From: Drechmeria coniospora
Taxonomy: Eukaryota; Ascomycota; Sordariomycetes; Hypocreales; Ophiocordycipitaceae
Assembly: GCF_001625195.1 (NCBI RefSeq)
Contig: NC_054389.1
Location: forward strand, 7,250,520-7,314,519
Length of the DNA: 64,000 nt
Reading direction: 5' to 3'
Position 1 is the first letter of the stretch, and every line of letters begins with the position of its first letter. Below the pieces are notes generated by a model, which searched no databases, was not told the origin of the DNA, and saw nothing but the letters and a program-made list of their open reading frames with translations. Made by a program: the position numbers and the translations under genes. This document shows, in pieces, positions 22,784 through 33,640 of the stretch.

Positions 22784-24046
22784 ATGGACCGCGAGCGGCA
22801 GCAGCAGCAACAGGCAACGCCGCCCCAGGTGCAGCCTTGTCGCTACAAGGTGGGCAAGACGCTCGGTGCCGGCTCCTACTCGGTCGTCAAGGAGTGCGTC
22901 CACATCGACACGGGGCGGTACTACGCCGCCAAGGTCATCAACAAGCGCCTCATGGCCGGGCGAGAACACATGGTACGTGCCCACCCGCCCGCGCTCGCCG
23001 GGGCGCCGTCGTCGCTGATGCCCTCGGCTTCCCGTCGCCAGGTGCGCAACGAAATCGCGGTGCTCAAAAAGGTCTCGATGGGCCACCAAAACATCCTCAC
23101 CCTCGTCGACTACTTCGAGACGATGAACAACCTCTACCTCGTCACCGACCTCGCCCTCGGCGGCGAGCTCTTCGACCGCATCTGCCGCAAGGGCTCCTAC
23201 TACGAGTCCGACGCGGCCGACCTCATCCGGGCCACCCTGTCGGCCGTCGCCTACCTCCACGACCACGGCATCGTCCACCGCGACCTGAAGCCGGAGAACC
23301 TGCTCTTCCGGACGCCCGAGGACAACGCCGACCTGCTCATCGCCGATTTTGGCCTCTCGCGCGTCATGGACGAGGAGCGCTTCCACGTGCTCACCACCAC
23401 CTGCGGCACCCCGGGCTACATGGCGCCCGAGATCTTCAAGAAGACGGGCCACGGCAAGCCCGTCGACCTCTGGGCCGTCGGCGTCATCACCTACTTCCTC
23501 CTCTGCGGCTACACGCCCTTTGACCGCGACTCGGACTTTGAGGAGATGCAGGCCATCCTCAACGCCGACTACAGCTTCCAGCCGGTCGAGTACTGGCGCG
23601 GCGTCTCGAGCGAGGCCAAGGTCTTCATCCGTCGCTGCCTGACCGTCGACCACACGAAGCGCATCACCGCCCACGAGGCGCTGCAGCACCCCTTTGTCGC
23701 CGCCCGGGAGCAGGCCGCCAGCGGCGAGAACCTGCTGCCGACCATCAAGAAGAACTTCAACGCCCGCCGCACGCTGCACGCGGCCATCGACACGGTCCGC
23801 GCCATCAACAAGCTGCGCGAGGCCCAGAACATGATGATGGACGGCGCCCGCTCGAGCGAGCCCTCGCGCCCGGCGCCGGCCGCCGCCGCCTCGCCGTACA
23901 AGGAGGATGGCGCCATGTCGCTCGGCGAGGACGCCGCCGCCGCGCCCATGAGCGGCGTGCCGGCCGTGCTGCGGCCCGGAAACCAGGGGAACCGCATCGT
24001 CCAGACGAGCAAGGGGTTGTGGAGCGGACCCGCGACGCAACGGTAG
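22784..24046 (+). CDS. CMK1: Calcium/calmodulin-dependent protein kinase, CaMKI type
   Basis: Exons 22784-22972 and 23042-24046 give about 397 aa. The 69-nt intron (GTACGT...CGCCAG) is a multiple of three without a stop, so an unspliced reading would add 23 residues. The spliced join REHM|VRNEIAVLKKVSMGHQNIL is the conserved form. Kinase motifs: GAGSYSVVKE (Gly loop), YYAAKVINK (Lys), HRDLKPENLLF (catalytic loop), DFGLSR, and CGTPGYMAPE with an activation-loop Thr just before it. The region after the kinase domain (FNARRTLHAAIDTVRAINKLRE) is the expected autoinhibitory and calmodulin-binding helix. This kinase relays calcium signals in the cytosol. The tail is Ala/Pro-rich and probably disordered. 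ATG 22784 was chosen because it leaves a short polar, Gln-rich N-terminus before the kinase domain. Confidence 0.94.
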   Translation: MDRERQQQQQATPPQVQPCRYKVGKTLGAGSYSVVKECVHIDTGRYYAAKVINKRLMAGREHMVRAHPPALAGAPSSLMPSASRRQVRNEIAVLKKVSMGHQNILTLVDYFETMNNLYLVTDLALGGELFDRICRKGSYYESDAADLIRATLSAVAYLHDHGIVHRDLKPENLLFRTPEDNADLLIADFGLSRVMDEERFHVLTTTCGTPGYMAPEIFKKTGHGKPVDLWAVGVITYFLLCGYTPFDRDSDFEEMQAILNADYSFQPVEYWRGVSSEAKVFIRRCLTVDHTKRITAHEALQHPFVAAREQAASGENLLPTIKKNFNARRTLHAAIDTVRAINKLREAQNMMMDGARSSEPSRPAPAAAASPYKEDGAMSLGEDAAAAPMSGVPAVLRPGNQGNRIVQTSKGLWSGPATQR

Positions 24047-25035
24047 GCTCGGCGGCGCACGTCTTGATCCCTTGTCGTCGATTCATGCTCGGCGCCGCAT
24101 GACGGGTGGAAACCGAAGACGGCTGGCTGCTGGACGGCAGGGTGGGTGGATGGCACGGCTCGCATAGAACGTCTCCCGTGCCTAAAGGCGTCGCGACGAT
24201 CGCATCTTGGCCCCCTTTCCTCGCACGCTACCCTGCCTCGCCCTCGACGCGCATGCGCGCCGGCAGACGTTTATTTGCGACGTGGCATGCGCAGGTCGCC
24301 GCGTCGTCACGTTGGGCGAGAGTTCTGGCACCAAAGTTGTTCACTTTTATCATTCCTTCTATCTAGCGAGTGGCATCTTTGGTATGTCCTCCACCTCCTG
24401 CTCCCGCGAGTTTCGCGCGCCGCCTCTGCCATTACACCAGCTTGCGGGCGAGGTGGGAATTGCCACGACACTCCACGCGTCTCGTCTCGTCTCGTCTCGT
24501 CACGTCTCGTCTCGCCTCGTTTGCGAGCGACTTTTGCTCCTCGGCGGCCGGAATCGAGGCCGCCGTTAGCGAGCGTATCGGTGCATGTTCTCCCATCCAC
24601 GCATGCACGGATTACCCCCCCGCCGCCGCGACGCAGCATGCTGTTGTACAAGCCGTACAAGCCGTGCATGCCGTACTCGCGGCACTCTCTCTCTCTCTAT
24701 CATGATTCGAACGCTCTCCCCTTCGCCGCCTCGCCTCGTCGGCCCCGGGGGCCAAATTATGCAGCAACGTCCGTCCAGCCGGTCCCCTCCATCACCATTA
24801 AACGTCGACCTCACAACCATGCGGCCGACATGCGCGTCCACGTGCGGGGGGTCGCGGCCTCGTCGTCGAAATACACCACGATGTGCGCCAGTTCGCTGTG
24901 CCGATGAATGCCAAAGATGTAAATAAAGCGGTTTTCTTGGAAAATAAATTAGGGTGAATGTGTGGGAAAGTTGGGCTTGGTCGTTGGGGTCATGAGCAGT
25001 TTCGTCAAAACGGTGGTGCCGCCTCGCCCGGCGTG
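24047..25035. other. Convergent spacer CMK1 / AUR1
   Basis: A 989-bp tail-to-tail region. Two AATAAA hexamers on the plus strand (about 24922 and 24943) could end CMK1 transcripts. A CTCGT pentamer array lies at about 24479-24520. No gene is seen. Confidence 0.55.
24479..24520. repeat. CTCGT pentanucleotide repeat
   Basis: About eight units of CTCGT with two single-base variants. It is a simple microsatellite in the 3' flank of CMK1. Confidence 0.85.
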
Positions 25036-26506
25036 CTACCGCATGACGACGACCTCGCTCAGGTCGACGTCGCGGGGCGCCACGTTGCCGTCCCACAGGC
25101 GACCGTCGTTCTCCATGTCGACGACGAGGACGCCGGGCGGGCCCTCGGAGACGGTCGGGCTGACGGTGCCGCTGCTGGAGCTGCAGCTGGAGCTGCTGCC
25201 GAGGGTCCAGCCGTCGCTCGAGCCGCCGCGGCGGTGGTCGAGCAGGCCGAGGCCGAAGTACTCGGCGCCGTGCTCCTCGTCGGCGACGCGGTGGCGGTCG
25301 CCGACCTCGACGTAGTCGTAGTCCCACCTCGTCATCTTGTCGGCCTGGCGGACGGGCAGCCACCGGGAGCGGGCCGAGTAGAAGAAGGCCATGGCGATGA
25401 GGCCGCCGCCGACGAGGTCGATGGCGTAGTGGTGGCTGAGGTACATGGTGGCCCACCAGATCCAGACGGCGTAGCCGATGAAGAAGGCGCGGAACTGCGG
25501 GAAGCAGTAGGTCATGAAGAGCGCCTCGAGGACGGCGTAGCCGCCGTGGAGGGAGGGGAAGGCGCCGAAGGGGAGCGGGGCGGCGGTGAAGTTGGACGTG
25601 TACAGGTCGATGCCGAAGAACTCGTCGACGCGGCGCAGGCCGGCGGGGGATCCGGGCATGCCGTAGGCGGCGGGCACGAGGCCGTGCTCGTTCTCGTACC
25701 ACGGCGGCGTGCAGGGGAAGACGAGCTGGATGGTGACGCCGAGGATGCTCATCCAGCCGAAGACGCGAGCGAAGACGGGCGTCGTGCCGGGGGCGGCGAA
25801 GATGAACATGAGCAGCGAGCAGACGGCGGGGGCGCCGAAGTGGATGATGCCGTAGGGGAGCCAGGCGAGGATGTCGAAGAAGACGTGCTTGTGGGCCGAG
25901 AGGATGTTGGAGAGGTTGGCGCCGTAGAGGACGTTTTCCAGCGCCGGCAGGACGCGAACCCAGATGTGAGGGCGGTACTCGTACGAGATGAAGCTGCCGC
26001 GCGGGAGCCGTCAGGTCAGCGGGGCTCGCGACGACGGGGGCAGGAAGGGCCAAGGGGAAGGAGGCGACAAAGGACAAAACGTACCGGCTGCAGAAGAAAT
26101 AGACGAGCCAAACCCAGATGGTGATGGCGGGAAGGAAGAATTGGCGCGTCGCGGGCATCAGCAGGATCCAGACGCTCGCCATGAGGGAAAACATCTTGAG
26201 CGCGGGCGCGGGCGGGGCGATCCAGAGGGAGAAGAGGGTGAGGGCGGCGAGGAAGAGGTACTGCAGGTCGACGGGCTGCCAGTCGTGCCTCTGGAGGTCG
26301 CGGAGGCCGTCCCAGACGCTAAAGGACGTCTGCAGCGACGCGATGTCGGGGACGCCGGGGTGCGTCGTCTTGGACTTGGAGCGCACGCGCCGGCGGCCGA
26401 CGTGGTAGCGGGTGGGGAGGCGGCTGAGGACGGCGAGGGTGAGGTTCTCGGTCCACAGCGACGGCAGCACCGGCTTGCCCGAGAGCGAGGCGGGCAGGTC
26501 CTTCAT
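25036..26506 (-). CDS. AUR1: Inositol phosphorylceramide synthase catalytic subunit (Aur1)
   Basis: Exon 1 26506-26085 and exon 2 25993-25036 join across a 91-nt GT-AG intron, giving about 459 aa. The join restores FFCSR|FISYEYRPHIWVRVLPALE, an Aur1 hallmark. Exon 2 holds the PAP2-type motifs FGAFPSLHGGYAVLE and LSHHYAIDLVGGG, with the His and Asp residues expected of the active site, and the loop PCTPPWYENEHGLVPAAYGM. Several hydrophobic segments indicate a Golgi polytopic protein. Aur1 transfers phosphoinositol from PI to ceramide. It is essential in fungi, absent from animals, and is the target of aureobasidin A. The C-terminal cytoplasmic tail is Ser-rich and variable. Confidence 0.95.
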
Positions 26507-27680
26507 GGCGACGGCGGCGGCGACGGTGCTCGGGAGGGAACGAGGTCGCGCGGGGCGAGACGGAGGGCGGCGGGGAGGGGCTGCGCTGCCGCCGGTGACG
26601 CAGCAACGCAGAGGAGGCGACGAGCGTGCCGACGGGGAGGGCGCGGGACGGGGCGTCTGTTGTCGTCGTCGCAGTCGTCGTTGTCGTCGTCGTCGTCGGG
26701 GTCGAGAGACGGACTTTGCTACCGCGGCGTCGGGCGGGACGGACAGACGGCCGTGGGTCTCGGTCGGTCGGTCGGTCGGTCGGAGAGGGCGAATGATGTC
26801 GAAAGGATACCCAAATTCTACCGCATAATCCAAATCCAAGGTGTCGACGGATCCAGCGCTGGACTCTGGGGGGCGTCTTCCTCGACGAGGCACACGAAGC
26901 GTCCGACACCGAGGTCGTCGGGTCGCGGCACGATGGGGCGGCGGCGGCGGATCGGTGCGAGGCCCGTCGTTCGACCGAGGTCCCTGGGGGCGAGGGCGAG
27001 GGCGAGGTCGAGGCCGAGAGGCACGCGTGGCTCCGGCGACGGACGGGTGGCCCCTGGGCGAGGTCGAGGCTCGGAGGAGGAGGCGGCCGACGGCGGAGGG
27101 CCGACGGGGGCAGGGAGGAAGGGAGGCGGACGGCGACGGCGGAGGAGGGAGCCGAGGGGATGGAGGCTCGAGAAGGCTCCAAGGCTCGGAGGCTCCAAGG
27201 CACGAGAGGCTCGAATCGAAGGCCGCGGCGGAGAGGGGGGAGAGCGAAGCAAAAGGTGCGCAGGGAACCGAGGAAGGGACGACTGACACGGTCGAGGAGG
27301 GAAGGCAGGAGCGGCGGAGGCAAGGTTTGTATGGATTGCGCCTGGGCAGGGCTGGGAAGGAGTGGATTGGATGACCAAGCGACGGGGAGAGACGGGCGAG
27401 GCAGGAGGCGGGCAAGGCAAAGGCAGGAGGAGGGCAGGAGGGGGGGGACGGGCCTCGCTGGACCTGGGGCCGGCGCAGGCAGGAGGCAGGCAGGGCAGGG
27501 CAAGCAGGGCAGGCAGGGCTCTTCCGGCCACGGTCACGGGCGACGACGGGCGCGGCAGTGACGGGGCTTGGCGCAAGCGGCTGCATGTGCCAGCAATCAA
27601 CCGCTGCGAGACAAGGCCGGACGCTACAGGCTAGCGGCTAGTCTCGTGGCCACGGCCGGCGGTGCGTGGGCAGGCATCAC
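26507..27680. promoter_or_regulatory. Upstream region of AUR1
   Basis: Purine-rich on the plus strand and therefore CT-rich on the AUR1 sense strand, as expected for a fungal promoter and leader. It includes a GGTC tetramer array at about 26762-26783 and CGT-rich runs near 26660-26700. Long frames here are Arg/Pro/Ser-rich artefacts of composition. No gene is seen. Confidence 0.5.
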
Positions 27681-30600
27681 TTCCAGCACTGTACTTGCTG
27701 CACATGGACACATGTACTTGCTCGTACTTGGTACTTGTCAGTGTCAGTACCTGGCCGCTAGCGTCTGGGAAAAATTGCACAAGGTCGACGATGGCTGACG
27801 CGAATCGGGTTTAGACCAGCCCTGGACGGCAGAGATTACGCTGGGGCCAAGCCGGGACCACAAGTGCAACAGCTGGGGGGAGGGGGGCGGCCCCCCGTGG
27901 TTGGCCAGGCGGCTCTGGGACGAAGCCTTTGGGGTTATCGCAGACGAATAAAAGGCCAGTAAGTACTTGGCTGTAATGGCTGTATGTAAGTACATGATTT
28001 GTGCGCCGCGCAAGTGCTCGGTGATTCCATGTACTCCGTCTCCGTACCCGCGGCAGGCCGGGCCAACCGCACGTCGCAGGTGTGCTTACGTACAATGCGG
28101 AGTACGAAGTAAGAGCCTGCGTGCTCGTAAGTACTCTGTTGTACACGGGCGCAGCAAGTACTTGCGCGCAGGTCCTTGACTGTAAGTACTTGCTCGGAAC
28201 GCACGATGTACATGTACACAACTTGTGCAAGTACTCGCGCGCCCGCACAAGCAGGATGCACGTACAGTAAGTAATACTGTACGGAGTACGGAGTACAGTA
28301 CTTATAGTTTACTTGCATACACATGTGGGCATTCTTGGAATTTGGTGCACGCTGTAATCATGTCAAATACGGATGCACGCACGTCTTAAGCATGTAATAC
28401 TGTACAGTACATGGACACATGGACTTGAACAGGGACCTTTCCGCACTCCGCACTCCGCACATGTACGGAGTACGGAGTACTTGAGTAATACAGAATGTGC
28501 ACAATCAAGCAAGTACAAATACGACGTGCTGTCCATGTTTGCGTAGGACGAGGCGCAGCTGGGTTACAGAGGGCTGGGCATGCGGGAGAGAGCATGAATC
28601 GGCCATGCCACCGACGCCTCGCACCACCACGACCAGGCCGCGTACGAGTTGGTGTGCGCGACGTACATGTGCAGCAGGCACTTGGGTGTGGCGGTGCGGA
28701 GCGAAAGATGCCTGTGCTGCTTGTGCACGAATTCTGTGCAGGCCGCAGGGGTGCGGATGCACAGCACAAGAACGAGGACTGCAAGTATTATTACAGTGCG
28801 TGCACGTATTTCAAATTGTCCGCGTACATGCACATGTACGTACCACTCCGCAAACAATGCCGTACCCAAGTAGGCATGTACTTGCACTTGCACAATCAGT
28901 GTCGGATGCAATCACACGCGTATCCATAAGTACTTGCATGCACTCCAGAGTGCGCCAAGGTATTGATGCAGGAGAGTCAGAAATGGCAGAAATGGCCAGG
29001 CGGACATCCCCTCGACCGGCGAAAGGACGAGGTGCAGAGGCAAGCGGAGGCGCCTGGTGCCTGGGCTGTCGGAGGCGAACAATAGCACGCTGGCTGTGCG
29101 GGATTGTTCGCGCGCCGACGCGTACTGTGTACATGGGCTCGCGCACCATCAGCGGGCAGGTGTGCCTCGCGTGAGGACTATGTACTGTACAGTACAGGCA
29201 CCGCAAGGCACGCAGGTGTACAGCTACAGTGCCTGTCCAGCGCGTACCGTGCCGTGCTGCGGCGGTCGCTGCCAGTTGTCAACAGCGCAGAGCCGGCGGA
29301 CGGCCGGTGGGAACGGTGGGAGGACGAGGGCACATGTACCTGCGCGTGCTCCGTGGCGCGCCAGCAGCGCCGCGCTCGCGCATGCACTGCACTGTACTCC
29401 GCACCTGAACATGTAGGTACTGGTAGGCGCACGCCTCGCGGTGTTGGCAGCGTCCCCGGCCCGCGACCAGGCCCAAGCCAAAGCGCCCAACGGCACGATG
29501 TTGCTTCTTCTGGGTCCATGTCCTCGATTCATGGATTCTTTCCTTCTACTAACGATTCCTCCGCACCACCTACCCGTACCCATACCCTTCCCTGCTCGCT
29601 GGCCGGAGGCAAGTGTGCATACTGTACGGAGTCCTTGTACAATACTTGCAAGCACATGGACCTGTACTCGGTACACAGACTAAGTACCCACCCGTGCGAC
29701 ACGAACACGTTCAAGCAAGTACTAATAATACGGTGCGGTACCTAAGTACACCTTCACCGTCGTACAGTGTACTGGGCACCTATTGTAGTATTCTCGTTCC
29801 TCCGCAGTAATACAAGTGCTGTAATACAGGTGCTGTAGGTGTATCCGTACAGCGCCGAGTATTGACATAGTACGGAACACCCAAACAAGAGCAAGTAATT
29901 ACAAACTATCGGCACAGCGTGATTGCAGTGCATGCGGGACACGTATCCGCCCCGTCGACGACGGAAATGCGCTGGCAAATGCCGACGACGTGCGACGGAC
30001 GCAACCGCCACGGGGACCACGGCCGCGTGTGGAAGCTCATTCGCATCGTCCGCCGGCTGCGGCGAGGGGGGGGGAATGAGGGGGCCGGGTGGCGACGAGG
30101 GCGTCGGGTCCTTCACCGCCGCCCTCGGTCGCCGTGGCCTGGCTGGGCCGGAGGATGCTGTGCGGACCCTGCAGGCCACGCGGTTCCGGCGGACGAGCGT
30201 CGGGGGGCAAAATGGCCGAGTGCACGCACAGCAAGCAAGTGCAAAGGTCAGCCGCTCGCTCGCATCCCTCGACGCGGCGCTCGAAAACCTCCGACGCCGA
30301 GCGATGAATGCGACGACGACGCGACGACGACGACTGCGTATCCCGCGTCGCGGCAGAGGGCCGCCGGAGACGTCGCATGCCTTGCCATGCCCTGCCGTGC
30401 CACGACGCCAAGAGTCCCCCCCCCCCTCCGCCCACCCGCGCTGCCGCTGCACGGCGGTGGCCCAACGGCCAGCGGACAACGGCTAGCCAGCGATCCTTTG
30501 TCTCGCCCTCGCCCAACCCACGGTGGCCCATTCGTACAGTACATTAGCTCGGCGCGCCAGCGTGCATGCACTGGCAATTGCACCCTGCGAGTGCGAGCAC

Positions 30601-33028
30601 GCAGTCTCGGCGAGGAATGCGAGCCCGTCCATCCGGGGCACGAAATCTGGGGAAGCTGAAACGCGGCCGCTTCTGGATGGCCGCACCCGTCGTCGGGCCC
30701 CGAGACGGGCGCTGCAAGACATGCACGCCGCTGGCGGCACATGTACAGTAATTACATGCAAGTACGGAGTACAGTACGGACCACATGCGCATGCGCGTAT
30801 GCTGCGCGGGCATCCATGTACCTACCGATCGATGCTCGCTCGCCCACCCTGCCCGCGCCCGCGCCGCACGCCTCTCGCGCAGCACCTTGTCGGCCGACGG
30901 TGGGTGCTGCGCTGGAATCGACGGCGCCGTGCGCGTGCGGTGCGCTCGAGCACGCGCTGGTGCCGGTGCCGTTGGCCTCCCGAGGTCCGAAGGATCCGGT
31001 CTTCCCGCGCGCAATGACCTCAGACCGACCAGAGGCGACCCAATGAGACGACGGATGGCGGCCGACACAAAGGAAAAAAATCATCTCGCATCGGCTGCGC
31101 GCGGTTTTCCGAGGACTGGACTTGCCACCCGCCGCCATGTGTGTCGCGCGCCCGCCGCCGCACGCGTGGTTGGCGGGCACAGATGCCGGTAGGCCTCGGC
31201 CTCGTTGCTCGTCGTCGTCGGCCTCCACGTCGTCGGCCTCGTCGTCGTCGTCCATCCTCCCTTGATCAGCCGGGCGAGGCCAGAATGTGACGAAACGGTG
31301 CAGGCCTGCGGCGCGCGGCCGGGGGGGGGGGATAAAAAAAGACGGTGGCTTGCGGCTAGCATTTCCCTGGCATGCTGCTGGCGCTTTCTTTCGTTCCCTT
31401 GCGTGACCGTGCGCGCGTGAGCACCGATGGTGATGGCACCCACGAGACCCAGGCACAAGACTAGTGTCGTGCATGTACTGTAATTACCTCTACTGTATTA
31501 CTTGCAAGTGCATGCGCAAGTAACGTGTGCACACCTATCCGTCCGCACCCCAACGTCCGCGCAGGTACTCCGGACATGTACGGAGTATGGATCTGAGTAA
31601 CCCACGTGCCTACTTACAGTACTTACTAAGTACTTAGGCACAGTACCTAGTACATAGGCAGGAGGCAAGCAGCCCTTGTACTATCGTACATGTATCTGTA
31701 CACTCCATCGGTACATGCGCCGAATGCTCACGACCCGAGGGCAAGCAGTATTGCCAGTTGGGCACCTACACCAACAGTACCTACCTAGTACTAATCTAGC
31801 TGGCACCTTTGTCCATGTACATGCACGTACAGCTGGCAGTCAACGGCAGGTCTCGTCCGCTGGAATAATACAGCACGCAAGCCCGTACTGGATAAAGAGC
31901 ATGCACGTACTCCGTACAGTTTTGCAGTCTTTCCCGTGCACGAAACTCCGTACTGTACACGTACATGCGCTCACACGTTAGCCTTTACTTGTACCTGTAC
32001 TCCGACAGCACTCCGCGCCGCACATCTCCTGCTCCATGCGTGCGGGTGTATGTTGAAGCATGTCCGCGAAACTGGCACGGAGTCTGCTGGGACACCTGGT
32101 GCCGAGGATCAGAAACGTCGAGGGGGCCGGCCGCGGATTCGAGTCTCACTGGGCACCGGGTGGTTCTGGTTCTCTTGTCGGCACCGTGCACTCCGTACTT
32201 GCACATGCGCAGCAGGTAAGTTCTAGGTTGCAAGTATGCATGCAGGTACTTACGTACAGCACGGAGTACGTGTGCAAGCACTCCGTAATTACAGGCAGAG
32301 TACTCCGCACACGGTGCCCTTGATAAGCGCATTTGAAATTGCCGATGGATCTTGTCCGGGGAGGCGAGGGGGTCCGTCCTGCGCATCCTTTCGCAAACGG
32401 GCGTCCATTGATTTTGTGCATGCAATGCTTGTACTTCATCAAGCAGGTGTAGGCAGGTGCAAGCAGGTCTACGAGTATCCATGTATTGGCCAACGTTGCG
32501 TCGGCCATGGCGACCCTCTCGATGCATCGAGCACCCGTTGCGGCTGCTTCGTCGCTGCGCGCCTCCGAGCCTGCTAGCTCGCGCACGCGTAACGGCCGGG
32601 TTGTGGCTGTTTTCCCGAGCTGCGCTGAGTGACGCCATGAGCCTGCGACGACCGACTATTATTACTAGGTACCTACCTAGGTAGCCTTTCGAGTCCTGGA
32701 GGGTGCCGTCGGTACTGTGACCATGTTTGAGCCCGGCCGTGCGTACGGACGGTACTTGTGTACGCGGACGAGTGTGCAGAGAGTACCCCGTACTACCAGC
32801 ACCCATCTATCGAGTGCAGCCGCATGTACTCCGTACTTGGGTGCAGGTAGGTACAGTAGTTGCACGATTACTCCGTACTCCGACACGTGTATCGGTAGTA
32901 CTTGCTTCCACATATGTGTGCATGGACGTGCAGGACTTGCAGAACTCGCGCGGCACAGCACAATGTTTGCGGCGGAGAGAGACCTGCCCAGGCGGGCGTC
33001 GGCACATACACCTACAGTACCTGTGCGG

Positions 33029-33048
33029 GTGTGTGTGTGTGTGTGTGT
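33029..33048. repeat. (GT)10 microsatellite
   Basis: Ten uninterrupted GT dinucleotides, running directly into a GTAC word. Confidence 0.9.
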
Positions 33049-33616
33049 ACCAGCACAGGAATCGAGGCTGTCCGTGCCCATCGTAAGTACTTGCTTGCAC
33101 CTCGGCCGACCTGCGATTGGCTCCATGATGAACTTTTGGCAGTTGGTCGGCGTGCGTCCTCGAGTACTTAGTAATTACTTGTAATTAATTACAGCGGAGT
33201 AAGTACATGCACGCGCATCACAGTGCACCTACTGTACAAGTACAGAGTGCAACGACACGTACTTACTTGCTTACAACCACACGCTAGCTCAAGTACAAGT
33301 ATGGAGTACATGTAGATGACAAGTACAGTCAGTATAGCAACCACTTTGGTGCCTGCAGTAATATTACTCCGTACATGTACTTTCGACCTACTTACATTAC
33401 AGCTGCGTTGGGCCTACCTGCATGCTTGCGTGTGCAAGTACACCTGGGCGAACATGAAAGTACAACGGTACAAGTATTACTCCGTACCACTTTACTTGTA
33501 CAGTACGGAATACTAATTACCTGTAAAATTCTGGCGACGGTTATGGGCAAGGATGCCTATATTACGTGAAAGCAAAGCACCCAGGCGCCGAGTGCAAGAG
33601 CGGATAGGTACCTTAG

Positions 33617-33640
33617 GTACGGAGTACATGTACTCCGTAC
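33617..33640. repeat. 24-bp perfect palindrome made of GTAC words
   Basis: The half-site GTACGGAGTACA is followed immediately by its exact reverse complement, with no spacer. It is the longest perfect palindrome I found among the GTAC words of this window. Many shorter ones, such as the 10-mer GTACATGTAC, are nearby. Confidence 0.85.

Noticed and set aside
24566..27586. Very long minus-strand frame through AUR1 and its upstream DNA
   Set aside because: Only the 26506-26085 part is AUR1 exon 1. The rest reads as Arg/Pro/Ser-rich low complexity caused by GC-rich composition and crosses the intron.
29754..31474. Several 160-240-aa frames in the GC-rich islands of the desert
   Set aside because: Composition is Arg/His/Pro/Ser-rich on both strands with no domain, no conserved splice pattern and no promoter; treated as chance frames.
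32098..32157. tRNA-like segment with GGTGCC/GGCACC ends and a TTCGAGTCT core
   Set aside because: Only about 60 nt between the ends, the T-stem does not pair, and no anticodon arm can be drawn. At most a decayed tRNA fragment.
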